From Diphasiastrum complanatum (Eukaryota > Streptophyta > Lycopodiopsida > Lycopodiales > Lycopodiaceae): DNA of 64,000 nucleotides. Position numbers and translations under genes: made by a program. The stretch is taken from assembly GCA_029204225.1 (NCBI GenBank), contig CM055108.1, forward strand, positions 6,397,461-6,461,460, in the 5' to 3' direction. The notes under the pieces are model-generated. The model was not told where the DNA came from, did not search any database, and saw nothing but the letters and a program-made list of their open reading frames with translations. This document shows, piece by piece, positions 26,102-38,220 of the stretch; within the stretch, counting starts at the first letter, position 1, and each line of letters opens with the position of its first letter.

Positions 26102-26927
26102 GCTCTGATACCATGTCGTGACAACGAAATTGTTTAGTGTCACAAAAGCGAAACTGTTTCTTTTTCATTTTTGTTTTCGTATTCGCGAATGATTTTGTGT
26201 CTTTGAATTTTCTTTTGGACGGAAGCTTCACAAGAACCTAGACACAGAACTACACATCACAGAACACATTTCATTCTAGCAATCAAGACAGATAGCACAA
26301 GCCAAGGAGATGTACGAAAATAGAGCGACTGTATTATCAGTTTGATTTTAGAGCGAGATCGTCAATGTCTAGCTCGTTGGCGGAATGACACTTTGCTTTT
26401 TCGCTATGTTCTGCTTGTTGGCAGACTTTCATGCACAGCTCTTTAGTTTCTAGTATTTTTCTTATCTACTCTACTCGCTACATCTCTCTCTTTGTCTCTT
26501 ACAGAAATTCTGTCTATTCTCTTCTATCTTATGATCCAGAATGGATAGTTCATATCTCCACAATGTGGAGTTTACAGGATGGATAAATGCAAAAATTACA
26601 AGACTAGTTAACGCTAATCAACTAATCAATTACTCTCTGTCGTTTCCACTCGTTTCACCTAGGCGTGAAGTCTACGACTGCAAGCCTGTTGAGCTGCCAG
26701 CTAGCAGCGCAAAAGGTTCCCCTTTGTTAGTTTCATTTCCTTCGTTTGCTTTTGTTCTTTTTGTTTCTTTTGTAACTTTTTATTTTGCGTTGCTTTGCGG
26801 TTTGCGGTCCTAGAGGTATGTTTACGATTTGCGAATGATTTGCAAATCATTCATCCTTCGACTCAAGGCACGTTGACTTTCGCAAATTGTTCTCATTCGA
26901 CCTTTGCTTCATGTTCGTGTTGCGACA
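26102..26927 (-). mobile_element. copia 5' LTR with primer site, internal part deleted
   Basis: Minus-strand primer site TGGTATCAGAGC (26102-26113) abuts an LTR 26114-26927 with TG...CA ends (plus strand TGTCGTGACAACG to GTTGCGACA). Only about 35 bp of leader remain before the foreign gag sequence. The LTR contains ATTCGCGAAT (26181-26190), a motif shared with the repeats at 40237 and 41830. Confidence 0.7.
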
Positions 26928-27321
26928 AAGTTGCAGGAGTTCGCCATTTCTGATAAGGAAAAATGGACATCATCTTACAACTTGATCTACAAAATAAATA
27001 GGTCATTGATTACTGATTAGTCCATGAGATGTAGTTGATTAATATCTAGTAATATGAGAGTTTTTTATGACATCAAGAAGGACACCAATTAACAATAGAC
27101 AAGGGCTCAAAACCTCGTTGCTCATTGTATCTCCTCTTTGATCTACAATAATAGTAGCTACTCTTGTTCTATTTGCGTGCAAATTCTTTTTATCATTTAT
27201 GTTTTATTATGTTCTATAGATTCTTGATGCATTGTAAGAGTTGCAAGTGATTTTAAGTTATGCCATTTACATTTTCCAATACCTATAATAATCAATTTTA
27301 GGGCAAATTGAGAGGTTAATA
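26928..27321. other. No gene recognised; short shared repeat
   Basis: AT-rich. 26958-27005 (AAAATGGACATCATCTTAC...) is nearly the same as 34245-34300, which also sits directly beside a truncated retroelement. Confidence 0.5.
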
Positions 27322-27660
27322 TTATGAAAGTTGTGATTTGGAGACCCAAGCCATAAGATTATAGCCCAAAATTGTAGCCGATGAAAATTGTGATTGACAA
27401 GATTTACATAGTATCAAAAGTAGAGGTATCAACATACACCGTATGATGAACTCATCGGAAAATGGGTCAATGGCTGACTTTTGCCTAGGGGATTGCTCAT
27501 CTAATGAAACATCAAACTGAAGACAATCTATTGTGGCTAGTGCCTTAGTCCAATTTACCACATCAGTTTGAGAATCATCATATATGACGATCCTCTTCCA
27601 ACAACGTCCGTCGTCCGACATTTTGTCAGAGTGGATGGTAGTAGAAGAGATCAAAACCAT
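27322..27660 (-). pseudogene. Ty3/gypsy-type fragment related to 62150-62300
   Basis: Minus strand contains VVNWTKALATIDCLQFD, resembling VNWNEALATIDCTAGYM in the gypsy stretch at 62190-62300. Nothing more can be assigned. Confidence 0.5.
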
Positions 27661-27776
27661 GGCTCATTGGTCTGCTGGATTCGTAATCTAGGTATCTGAA
27701 CTATAGAATCACAATTCTGCAACATGATATGATTTTGTCCCCAGTCATGAAGAGCTTGGGATATTCTGAGCCAAGT

Positions 27777-29550
27777 GTGAAAAATGCAAAAATAAGTTTG
27801 GTAGAGGCCACAAATCTTGTATATAGAATAAACACACATGTGTGGAGCCTGTTCCCACTGTGAAACTAGTGTACTTATCATGTACCATAATTCAAGTTCT
27901 AATGGCTAAAATGGCCAAAAACTAGTTTTCTAGATATATGACACATGGCATCAATGTATTGATTGCATGAGCCAAATACTATTGATAGGTGTCATATCCC
28001 ATGTATAGAGGACAGCTCACACCTGTGGAAATAGCTAATGTAGGAGAGTTTTTGCTTCTAGAAGATTTCTATGAAGATCTCCATATAGTAGAAAATTGGA
28101 CTAAAAATGAAAGTTTAATCCAAGTGTCAAAATTGCATGATGATGACAAGGCATCCTCACACGTGTGAGATCTAATGCATGATCAGTACCTCGAGCTCCA
28201 AGAAGTGTATATATAGAGGCATATTTGGCCACAATCAACATGAAACATCAATCTTGGTTTGGAAGCGATTTTGTGTAATTCTCTCTATTTGTCTACATTT
28301 GTTTTGATTGTTTTGAGGTTCTATCATAGTGTACTTTATTTTCAGGTTGGAGACCGTACTCTGACTGTGAAACCAGCAAGTACATCTACCTTTATTAAAT
28401 GATTATTCTTGTTAAGATTTTATGTCTAGAATTGATCTAGATTGATCTTAATCTTTTGTAGATTGATAGATCAAGTAAATCTAACATCCAATCCCTCTTG
28501 AGAATCACATTAGGATCTTGAGGATCAGATTAGGATCCACTCTTGGTCCATTTTGTACTTTTTCCACATAGTATCAGAGCCAAGTACAAGAGGTTTTATT
28601 GAAATTGATAGGGTTGATCCAAATCAAAGCCACAATTAGCAAGAAACTAGTCAAATTTTGGGTAGCGAGTTGGATTTGATAACTTTTTGTGGGCTGTAGG
28701 AACCCTTTTCACACGTGTGAGGCCATACAACTCCGGTTTTGGCTGAGAAATTTCAAAAATTTGTACAATTTGACTCACACACCCAATTTGAGTGAATTTT
28801 AGTGCCAAGCATTTTCTATAGAGAATCTAATCCCTTGATTAGTTCTTGGATTAGATCAGCCGAATAACATGACATAGTACTTGAGGTGGAAGTAGAACCT
28901 CAAGGAGGATTTGAATTGGCAAAGTACAAATAGAGATGTAGAGTTGCATTACATTGCATAAAGATCAATGTAAGTAATGAACTTTTGAAGGAAATCTCAT
29001 CTTGTAACACATCCAAAGAGGCATGGAATTCATTAAAAGCAATTTATGGATCCAAGAATACTTTAAGGATACTCATGCTTAGGAATCAAATCCTTTAAAG
29101 CATGAAAGGAAGTAGTGAAAGTGCCCAAAATTATGTCTTTAGGATCAAATCTTTGAATAAGGAGTTGTCTTCTATAGATGATAAAATCAAAGATGGAGAT
29201 CATTTCGAATGGATTAGGAGATGATTATTCCAATCTTGTTCAAACTTTTTCTATTCAAGATTCACTTCCTAGTATTGAAAAACTTCAAAGTTGCTTGTAA
29301 GTGAGGAGAGTAGAATGCTTCATATCAAAAGTAGGATGAGTTCCTTATTTTTGAATGATGGTGATGAAAAACCTAACTTATCCTTGAAAGGCAAGAAGAA
29401 GAAGTTTCCATCCAAGAAGACTCAAGACATGGAGATGGAGAGCAAAGATGGAGCATCAAGTTCCAAAGGCAAGAGCAAGAAGGACAAGAAAAAGCTAAAG
29501 CATTTCTTTTGTGGAAAAAATGGACATTTTGCATCCGAGTGCTACAAGAA
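27777..29550 (+). mobile_element. copia element: LTR, primer site, leader, broken gag
   Basis: Probable LTR 27777-28568 (TGTGAAAAATGC to TTTTTCCACA; TATA-like GTATATATAGAG near 28207; CACACGTGTG 28158-28167), then TAGTATCAGAGCC (28569-28581), a leader with CACACGTGTG at 28710-28719, and gag. The left LTR edge is tentative. The element ends at about 29550, where it is fused to an inverted LTR fragment. Confidence 0.7.
28887..29550 (+). pseudogene. copia gag, truncated at both ends
   Basis: The N-terminus is missing: leader is followed at once by EVEPQ and then VALHCIKINVSNELLKEIS, SKEAWNSLKAIYGSKNT, YVFRIKSLNKELSS and a Lys-rich linker. At least one stop (TAA near 29096) and two frame changes occur. 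The zinc knuckle reads KHFFCGKNGHFASEC: the first Cys has become His. The sequence leaves coding at CYKN and enters a repeat. Confidence 0.8.
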
Positions 29551-30030
29551 TATTATTGTGTTACAAGCAAGATCTATCAACAAAACATGAAACTAAGCAT
29601 AATAAATGACTCAACTCGGCTAGAGAGAGAATATGAAAGCACAAAACTCGAGTAGAGAGAGAGGGCCAAAGAGCTTAGTCTCCAAATTTGCATTATACAC
29701 AAATTTCATCATCTTCTCAATGAGAGTACATCACATATATATAGATCCATGGACTCTTGAATTGGAGTTATGAATCCACCTCTCAAGCTATCTAGACTTA
29801 TTCAAGCCACCTCACTATGTCTAATTGTGCCACCTAGTCTTTTCATGCATTAAATGTGGCATGCAAAGTACAAATGGCAATTCCTATGGTAGCTCGAGTT
29901 TCTACTTCTACCTACCTTGAATATTTTATTCTAAGTTGGGTCTTTACTAAGCCAAAAGAGCTCAGTTCATCTTTGGCATTTTTAGGACTCCTACTTACAA
30001 TATTAGATAGATTTTTCCAATATTTTGACA
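29550..30030 (-). repeat. LTR fragment, inverted copy of the 12628-13242 family
   Basis: Right end, read on the minus strand, starts TGTCAAAATATTGG exactly as the solo LTR does. The last roughly 110 bp of the LTR are missing on the left, where it joins gag at TACAAGAA. Confidence 0.8.
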
Positions 30031-30479
30031 CCAGTTGGCTGATGTCCGCTGGCATCCATCAAGTTCCTTCTCAGTGATTGTTGATAAGTAGTGGAAATTG
30101 ATCGTACACAGTCTGTCTACATAAATGAACTGAAACTGTCACTTGTAGAAATGAACGAAAACTACCATAGGCAAAAAATGTGACAGTGTCGTAATTTTGC
30201 GAAAAAGACGACAATGTCCTTAAATCCCATTTAGGGTAGCCCTACACTTTTGCCAAAGTCATTTCCTTAACATTTGAGGCACTTTGGAAAAAGCAAAAAT
30301 GCGACTCTACATATTTACTCATAATTCCTGACAGGCAAAAAGCCGAAGTGAGGGGAAATGAAAAGCGACACTGTAGTCAATCTTTGTGTATTTCTGCAGA
30401 CTGAAAAAAAAAGACGAGAAAATCCATAAAACTGGATAAACAATGGTTGGAGATTAAAACTGATTAGTCGATTAGTAAG
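30031..30479. other. No gene recognised
   Basis: No protein-like ORF or element end seen. Confidence 0.4.
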
Positions 30480-31044
30480 AAGGAGGCTAATCCAACACTC
30501 ATTCCATACAAAAAACATACTAGGTTGATTCCTCTTTTCCTTTTTGTTAACAAATTTTTTTTTTCAGATTATTGAGCAGTGCCGCCACTTTGGCACAATC
30601 CTCAATAAATCTCAAAAAGAAAACTATAAATCTTAAAAATAATATTATTTGCTTGACAATTTATGGAATCAACCAATCAACAACTATCTTGATTTTATCT
30701 CGTCAATCTAGATCCCATATGCAGTGAACTTATGACTAAAATAAACCTTGTTATGCTTAAGAAAATTCACACTTCGATTCCTTAGCATAAAGTAACTCGT
30801 GTTGGAGTTTTATCAAGATTTTGATATGCTCTATGTGTTCCTTAAAGGTCTTACTATAGACAAGAATATCATAAAAAGTACTACCACAAATTTTCCCAAA
30901 TATGGACAAAACAAATCGGTCATCATTTGTTGAAACATTGTTGGAAGTTCCGTTAACCCAAAAGGCAACATTAAGAAGTCCTAATAGCCAAATCTGGTAC
31001 AAAACCCAGTCTTTTGCTTGCCAAACACCAATGCTGATCTTCAC
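30480..31044 (-). pseudogene. Ty3/gypsy reverse transcriptase fragment
   Basis: Minus strand shows TFYDILVYSKTFKEHIEHIK (the YxDD box degraded), AKESKCEF, SHKFTAYGI, LRFIVFFLRFIEDCAKVAAL and FVWNECW. This is the order of gypsy RT from motif 5 into the RNase H connection. Several stops and frame changes are present. No flanking LTR can be assigned. Confidence 0.75.
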
Positions 31045-31229
31045 TAAAATTTTTCACTAAACTCTTTAAAAAAAATGGTCAGGCTTAGGATAGATGAACC
31101 AAATTACATTTGTAAATTCATCTTTATAAATAATAGTATCCTTCAAGGATGATTTAGTTAGAATTAAAGTAGAATTACTGTGTTACTATACTAGGTCCTA
31201 TCAGTTGATAAGGACCAGTTGGCCTCGCC

Positions 31230-31256
31230 ACGAGGCAAGTTGACGGGACACGCGTC
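31230..31256. other. Perfect 11-bp stem hairpin in LTR-like sequence
   Basis: GTTGACGGGAC and GTCCCGTCAAC are separated by four bases; position is close to the LTR start. Confidence 0.8.
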
Positions 31257-31440
31257 CCGTCAACGGCAACATGGGTCATGCATGGGTTGCCTGAGTGAAC
31301 AACTATATGTACAGTGTAATTTCATTTTGAGAAATACAGTTGCTATGTGAGCTTGTTGTGGAGAGTGTTTTCTGTCTGTGTTACTATGTAGCATGATTTG
31401 TGTTCCTGTTCGAAGCAAATTCTAAGTTGGTATCAGAGCT

Positions 31441-32717
31441 GTATAGGGAGTGTACACAGTACAACATCACTGTTGAAGAGAGCTTTGGGAGAACTGTCTT
31501 CTAAGAGTTGGGGGTTTACGGTAGGTTGTAGACGGAAAGTGAAGCATTGGTGCATAGATTTTAGCACACAGAAGCTTGGTAAGCTTGAGACTGTGTAAGG
31601 ATTCAGTGACATGATTGGTCAGTAGAATCTACGAAGCAGAATTCTAAAAAATTCCGTAGAGAAGTTGCTCGATGTTTGCAATCGGTGTGAATTCGAACGG
31701 ACATCGTTTGACAAATGGATTGAAGCATTAGCTTTCCAGTAGTAGGGCAACCTCAGAGCAGTTGATTTGGCCAGCCAGAGAGCTGTGAAAAAAAAGCCAA
31801 GATCAAAGTTGTGATAAAAACTCTGGCCTAGGGTTTGGAAGCATAAAAGCGAGGTTTTCTCTCTATACTGATCAATTTTTAAAGCTGTAAAAGCCTATAG
31901 AAGGGTGCCCTAGTGAAAGTAGCAAATCCTCATAGTCTGTGGAGCATCGTGGATCAGCTAAGAAATTGGACCAGCTTATAGCCTACAGCCATAGCTTGCA
32001 AGGAGATGGAAAGAAGAGGAGATCTCACGGGTCTGTTCACGCGCTGAAGAGGAGTCCTCTCTTAGTGTTCTAAGGTGGGCTAGCGGCTTCAAGGAGTGAA
32101 GACAGTGCGCGGATCATCAGATCAGTGTCCATCATGATCAACGATAGAGATCGAACCTCTAGTATTAAATTTGGACCTTTGGATCCAAGAGAACCAATGG
32201 ATTGTTTTTAAAAGAGTCTTGAAGGGGCCTGAAGGGCGTTGAAAGACAAATCAGGCTTCAACTTCAATAAAAATTTTCATATTAAAAGTTGAGTTGGGTC
32301 CAAATTCACTGAAATTTGAAGTCTTTTCAAACTGAAGAAATAGTTCAAAAAGCAAAAAACTCCTTAAATCTACCTCCTTTATCCGTTTTTACCCAAACGA
32401 AAGGCTATAACCTCCAAACGAAGGGCATCCGCACTATACTCGCAAATACGATACAACAAAACATAGTGATTGCAGCGGAGAAAGTGTTCGGAGTGCACCA
32501 AAAGTGATTTCACCATTCCATTGGGCACGTAGTTGGGAGTTGATGACTGAGTGCATTTCGGAAGGCGACGTCGATTTGGCTTTTAAATTGGGGGAAAAGC
32601 GGGGAGTGGCCTGGTAAGGTAAAAAGTGCAGGTCATTAGTTTCAACTTTTGACATCACAGTTGGCCTCGACATACTGCTTTCAGCCTACGACAGAAGTTT
32701 CAAGCAGTTTTGTGATG
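31441..32717 (+). other. copia leader
   Basis: Untranslated sequence between primer site and gag ATG, with no protein-like ORF. Confidence 0.5.
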
Positions 32718-34236
32718 GCAAACATGGGAGAGTCCATTTTGAGTGAAAGTAGCAAATTGGACGGGATTTCCAACTATGCAGTGTGGAAATTCAAAGTGAA
32801 AAACATACTGATGGAGAAAGATGTGTGGGAAGTCGTCACAAGTGATGAGAGAAGACCGCCAAATGAAGCGGATATCAAAGTGTTCGACAAAAAGATGAGA
32901 AAAGCTTTGACCCCCATTAACTTGTCAGTGAAGGATCACATCATTACCCACATTTGTGAGGTTGTTACACCCAGACAGGCATGGGATGTGCTAAAAGAGT
33001 AGTTCGAGCCTCAAATCCATCAAGAATCATGTTTTTAAAGTCAAATCTGAATAGTGCCCGAATGGAACAAGGAGAGCACATTCAGATGTATATGACCAGA
33101 ATTAAAACAATGAGGGATGAACTACATTCTATTGGTGAGCGCATACGTGATGTGGAGCTCATGCACAATGCATTGTGTGGCATTGCAGAACCCTATCAGA
33201 TGTTTGTGAACAGAATAGCATCAAGAGAAAGATTCGAACCTTTGACGAGCTCACAGGTTCCTTGATGTAGGAAGAGCAACGATGAGAAATGGTGAAAACT
33301 AGATGTCAGAATATTGACGATCAGGCACTTGCGACATGCCAAAAGTTTAAACCACAATTTGTCAAGTCTCAGAAGGTTTAAATCGCAATTTGCCAAGTCT
33401 CAAGAGGATGAGGATTATTCTAGTAAGACCAAGAAAAAAGACAAGTGCTTCCATTTTGGTAAAAAGGGCCATTGGAAGAGTGAATGTCACAAATTCTTGG
33501 CGGAACAAGGCAAGGGAAAACCAAAACAAGAAGGTAACCTTGTCGATGAGGGTGAGATTGAAGACTATAGCATCTTCATATCTGCATTGTCATCTAATCA
33601 AGATGATCAAGCGTGGTATATTGACTCGGGAACCACATTCACATGACGGGTAACAAGAATTGGTTCAGTAGCTTGAAAGTCTTGGATAATGGAACGTCTA
33701 TTTCACAAGCAAATGGTGATGTGTGCAAGATCAAGGGGATAGGCACCGTTTCAATCCAACTACCTGATGGGAAAAATAGGATGATCAGGGAGGTACTTTA
33801 CATAACAAGTTTGAAGAAAAATCTACTTTTTGTTGGAGTCATTACTGATCAAAAGTTGAAAGTAAAATTCGCCCATGATCATTGCTTTGTGAAGGATGTG
33901 AACCAAAAGTTCAAAGTTATTACGGTAAGGGAGCCCAATACAAAATTGTACAGGTTGAATGCTACAATCAAGGGGCAACATGGACTCGTATTGTCCATTG
34001 CATCGCAAACTGAGTTGTGGCATAAGAGGCTTGGTCACTTGAACTTGGGAAGCCTTAGTTTGACGAGAAAATTGGAGATGGTAACAACATTGCCTACCAT
34101 AGAATACCACTTGAAATCAATGTGCGAATCATATGTATATGGGAAGCAGCATCGAGAGAAGTTCAGTAAAGGTGGTGTTGCAAGAGCAAAAAACATCTTG
34201 GATTTAATCCACAGAGATTTATGTGGGAATAATTAA
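32718..34236 (+). pseudogene. copia gag-protease-integrase, multiple lesions
   Basis: Starts MANMGESILSESSKLDGISN and continues VWKFKVKNILMEKDVWEVV; a stop or frame change at about 33000 breaks Gag; ARMEQGEHIQMYMTRIKTMR and ELHSIGERIRDVELM follow. The zinc knuckle is CFHFGKKGHWKSEC, with the second Cys replaced by Phe. Protease WYIDSGTTFT shifts frame near 33643, then KGIGTVSIQLPDG, ELWHKRLGHLNLGSL and MCESYVYGKQHREKF (GAG-pre-integrase zinc region) end at IHRDLCG. The integrase core, RT and RNase H are absent. Confidence 0.85.
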
Positions 34237-34332
34237 ATGAAAGAAAAAATGGACATCATCTTACAACTTGATTTACATAAAAAATAGATCATAAAATACT
34301 ACTGACCAAAAGTTAACTGTGAATTTAGGCAT

Positions 34333-34844
34333 TAGGGCCCTTTTTGAACTCAAAAAGGGCCTCTTCCTTGCCTAAACATGTTTGCTAAATAGGATTAATT
34401 AGCTCACTGATTGTCCTATGTGGCAGTTCACCATGGGTTTATCATGGGTTAAGTCACACATCAATAGACCTGGGGGGGGTTGTACCCCACCCCCCTTCCC
34501 CCTTTTTTGTTTGAATTTTTTTTTTCAATATGGGGGCCCAAGGCAATATTGGGCCCCATAATTTGGCGTTCTGAGTTAATAAAAACGGCGTTTGAAGGCT
34601 TTGAAGAAATAGTCACATTTTTATTTAAATTTAAATTTGAGCCATGTCATATCATCATTAATATGGGCTGAGGAAGTAGAGTTAGAGGAGAGTTAGAATT
34701 TGAAGATCTGATTTATACCATTGGATGTGCCATGTCATATGGACCATTCCATCTCAGTTGTCACTCTGTTGTTGGTACAGATGTCATCATTAACACTAAT
34801 TATAATTAATGAAGAGGCCCTTTTTGAGTCCAAAAAGGGCCCTA
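34333..34844. mobile_element. TIR miniature element 1 (about 510 bp)
   Basis: Terminal inverted repeats of about 35 bp (ATTAGGGCCCTTTTTGAACT from 34331; complement ending at 34846), bounded by TA at 34333-34334 and 34843-34844. Each terminus is itself an inverted repeat (GGCCCTTTTTGA...AAAAAGGGCC). Inside is a further stem (GGGGCCCAA...TTGGGCCCC near 34525-34552) and no ORF. It interrupts gypsy integrase. A TA target points to a Tc1/mariner-like mobiliser. Confidence 0.75.
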
Positions 34845-35190
34845 ATGATCTCTATCACTAACAATGTTACTCGGTGGTTCATACAACTGAAATAATCTTT
34901 CAACAAAGATCTGGACTAATTCAAAAGTTTTAGTAGTTGACTTAGCTTGTATGACACAATTAACTCAATTTACCTATCCACTACCACTCAAATAAAAGCA
35001 TTTTCCCAGTGGGTCTTTGGAAATACAACTAGAAAATCCGTCGATATACTCTCTAGTCTCTTATCAGGGATATCCAATGGATGCAACAAACCACTAGCCT
35101 TAGGACGTTCGGCCATATGTAGTTGACAAGGCTTGTATTTAATCATGTATGGCTCAACATATGGCTTGAATTCTGGCCAAACACAGTGTC
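34845..35190 (-). pseudogene. Ty3/gypsy integrase fragment interrupted by TIR element 1
   Basis: Minus strand reads AERPKASGLLHPLDIP, ESISTDFLVVFPKT and VVVDR, with NIVSDRD just before the miniature element. This is the gypsy integrase linker and catalytic core up to the second Asp. Three or more stops are present. A short continuation may lie at 34237-34330, beyond the insertion. Confidence 0.75.
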
Positions 35191-35205
35191 ATCATCTCCC
35201 TAGGT

Positions 35206-35870
35206 CGAAGTGGACAAAGGCATATTTATGGTCAAAGATCAAAGTGAGTTTTTGGATGATTCATGGTTTCTAGATTCTGGAGCAACTCAACATATGACCA
35301 ATCAACGTGAGATCTTCAACTCCTACACGCCTTACAACACAAAGAAATTTGTTCATCTTGGTGACAATAGTACTCACACTATTGAAGGTGAAGGTACTGT
35401 AAGATTGCGATTCTAGCATGATCAATTCAAATTACTATCAAAAGTCTTATATGTTCCTAACTTCTCTACAAATCTGTTATCAGTAACTAGAAGCACTCGA
35501 AAAGAAGTAGGGTTACTTATATAGATTGGCACATTGTTATTCTAAGTCTAGTCAAGCCTTGAAAACCTCTGTTTTAGTCAATAAAGCATTACTATGGCAT
35601 CATCGCTTAGAACATGAGAATCATGCATCTATTATGAACATGTCTAGACAATCCATGGTTCTTGATCTCGACTATCCTTCTGGTAAGGTCGATCTCCCTG
35701 TCTGTCATAGCTGCATTTTTGGAAAGCAAGCTAGGATTCCTTTTTTATCAAACCGATGGAAGCATCAACAGAAGAAAGGCACGACTTGCTGTCAGAGGAT
35801 TTTCTCAGGTATACAATGTCGATTATACTGAAACGTTTAATCCAGTAGTCAAACATTCTTCTATTTTATG
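35206..35870 (+). pseudogene. copia protease to RT remnant with internal deletion
   Basis: SWFLDSGATQHMTNQREIFN (protease, Asp-Ser-Gly present) and STHTIEGEGTV; then LLWHHRLEHENHASIMNMSR and CHSCIFGKQARIPF (GAG-pre-integrase). At about 35745 it jumps into RT: TDGSINRRKARLAVRGFSQV, DYTETFNPVVKHSSI. Integrase is deleted. The fragment stops at about 35870 against an opposed integrase. Confidence 0.8.
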
Positions 35871-36440
35871 ATCTGGAATGTGGGTGTATACGACACATCC
35901 AAAAATGTGCACATGTGTCAGACTTGGTTTGTTGCCCCACCAAACCTCGTGTCGCATGGTATGTACAACACTGGATCTACCTTTCCTGTTCAGCAGGTGA
36001 TTGGTTGTAGCTACTGCTTCAGCCCATAAAAATTTTGACGCCTTTGAATAGGCCATCATGGATCTCGCAGCTTCCATGAGAGTCCGATTTCTCCTCTCTA
36101 CCACACCATTGTGCTGTGGTGTGTAGGCTGCAGTCTTCAAGTGAAATATGCCTTTGTTGGTGCAAAACTTCACAAACTGTTTGAAGATATATTCTCCTCC
36201 TCTGTCTATTCTCAATTGCTTCACCTTCTTGTCAGTCCATTTCTCAGTCCAATTCACGAACTTTGTGAATTTGTCCAGGGCCTCTAACTTGTTGTAAATA
36301 AAGTACACGGCTGCAAACTTGCTGAAGTCGTCAATAAAAGTGATGTACTACCTTGAACCTCCTAGGGAGACCACATCAAATGGTCCACAGATGTCAAAGC
36401 CTTACCAGTTCCAGGAGTTTTTTCGTTCTGAAAAAGTTTG
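35871..36440 (-). pseudogene. copia integrase fragment
   Basis: Minus strand: a DICGPFDVVSLGG-like start, TFIDDFSKFA, RIDRGGEYIFKQFVKFCTNK, AAYTPQHNGVVERRNRTLME, FLWAEAVATTNHLLNR and FGCVVYTHIPDHK. The catalytic Asp, Asp and Glu are recognisable, but two frame changes occur near 36300-36430. It is joined tail to tail with the plus-strand fragment at about 35871. Confidence 0.8.
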
Positions 36441-36491
36441 TTACATACCTATGTAACTAGCAGTACTTCAGACCCCTATTAGTCCATTTAA

Positions 36492-37506
36492 TGTTGGGGG
36501 CTACATGGCAAGGTACCCTTAGGATTAAGGGTATGTCCCCTTGGATAAGGACAGACAAGTGACTATACCTTAGTCAGAGGTATGGAGTCATGAGACCCCT
36601 GGATAAGGGTTACCCTTAGGATTAAGGATAGGTGCCTTAGATAAAGATATTGTCCTTGATTAAGGACAGGTAGGTATCTATGCCTTGGATGGAGGTATGG
36701 AACCTAGAAAGGTCTTAGAAAGTCATTGGATGACTATATTTCTGAACCTTGGGTCTCAACCTTGAACCATATCACTTTATTGGCCTTGGACCAAAGTATA
36801 CAAGCACAACTTGGTCAATGGGTCCTGGTAGGAGGGCGCCCTCCTAAAGGGTCCATTGAGTTTCAAGTTCCACAAGAATAGTAATCAAAGAGTCATAAGT
36901 TATGGAAGATGTCAGATGACCTTCCATAAGCCTATGAAGGCTCTTGAACTCCTCTAGGCCTCTCTCTTTCTCATTAGATGTGCATGGAACTCCATAGTGT
37001 ATTGGAGAGAACTAAATGCCATCTATATAAGAGGAGTAGGGCGCCCATTGGGAGGGGGAGAGATCTCTTTTGCTTACCTTCCCTATGCTCTTGTGTGGCT
37101 ACTAGTGTGTAGAGTAATTCTTGTGTGTAGTATGTTAAGGGTTTAGATCTTGCTTATGGTATGGGACATAAGTAGGTTTTGGATCTTGAGTAAACTATGG
37201 TTTGTTGTGATATGCTTGTGATCTGTTTATTGCTAGCAAGGGGGTGCTAGATAGGTCTTGCTTGGAGCTTGGATCTAGCTATGATTGGGTGGTGAATACT
37301 TGAGGCCAGCTTGTTATCTTCCTTTGTGTTTAAGAGTAGGGACACAAGTGGAGGAGAGATCCTTGGAGGCAGGCAGATCCTTACTTGCAGGTGGAGGCAT
37401 CTTAGCTTGGAGTTGGAGAAGCATCTAGAAGCTTGCAGGTTTCTTGGAGGACATTTGGAGGCTCTACCTTGGATTTGGAGGACTTTCTCCTTTTGACTTG
37501 TTAAAG
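36492..37506 (+). repeat. gypsy LTR (about 1015 bp)
   Basis: The start is TG. The end is set by the primer site and lacks a clear CA. A degenerate ~94-bp repeat (ACCCTTAGGATTAAGG) occurs at 36519 and 36611, and a symmetrical GGAGGGCGCCCTCC lies at about 36831. Confidence 0.6.
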
Positions 37507-37860
37507 TGGAATCAGAGCTAGACAAAGGATGACAACCTTTCTAAACTCCTTCAAGTTCTATTAAGATCACCAATTTTATTTTTTTGGGAAAGATTTTTGG
37601 CTTTCCTAGTGGTAGGAAGCTTGTAGTTGGAGTACCCAATGAATCTATTCTTCTTAAGAAAAGAGTAGTGATCCTCATAGAAATGTTTAGGGGCTGATTT
37701 TTTATTATGTTAGAGAAGTTTTCAAGTGGGCTTTGGGTTTTTTAAAGTTCTAAAAAAAAAAATTGGGATGGTTAGAAGAAGACTTCCTCTACATACACAA
37801 ACTTTTTTTTGCAAAAAGATTGATTCTAGCTATGTGTTTGGATCAAAACTAGTGTCTTTT

Positions 37861-38220
37861 ATGCATAAATGAAGTGTTTGAAGTTCTGATTTTCATTTTG
37901 AAGTTCTATTTTTCAGACTTGTAAATTTGAAAATCAGATATGAAAAGTGAAGTTTTCATCAAACTTCATTAGTTACACCTTTCTATCTCCTAGTTTCATG
38001 AAGATGGCAATGCATGAAAGGAATGGTAGTGTAACTTTGTGTATAAAGCAAGTTTTGAAGTTCTGCTTTTTGTCATTATGAAGTTCTGATTTTTAGACTT
38101 GTAAATCTGAAAATCAGATTTGAAACTTGAAGTTTTTCTTAAGCTTCATTAATTTTCCTTTTTGAGACACTAGTTTCATTGGATTTGGAGATCTAGAATA
38201 GTGAGAAATGTGAAAATTTT
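37861..38220 (+). repeat. 180-bp tandem repeat (2 units) in gypsy leader
   Basis: 37861-38040 and 38041-38220 share AAGTTCTGATTTT, TTCAGACTTGTAAAT, TGAAAATCAGAT and TAGTTTCAT at a constant 180-bp offset. Confidence 0.8.

Larger units (their letters stand above)
31181..34236 (+). mobile_element. copia element, 5' part only
   Basis: Short LTR-like sequence (about 31181-31427) followed by TGGTATCAGAGCT (31428-31440), a roughly 1.28-kb leader, then gag, protease and the start of integrase, ending at 34236. The LTR start is a guess and its end lacks a clean CA. Gag differs clearly from the other copia lineages in the window. Confidence 0.6.

Noticed and set aside
34237-34330. Continuation of gypsy integrase beyond miniature element 1
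   Set aside because: A few residues can be aligned, but stops and short length make it too uncertain to annotate separately.
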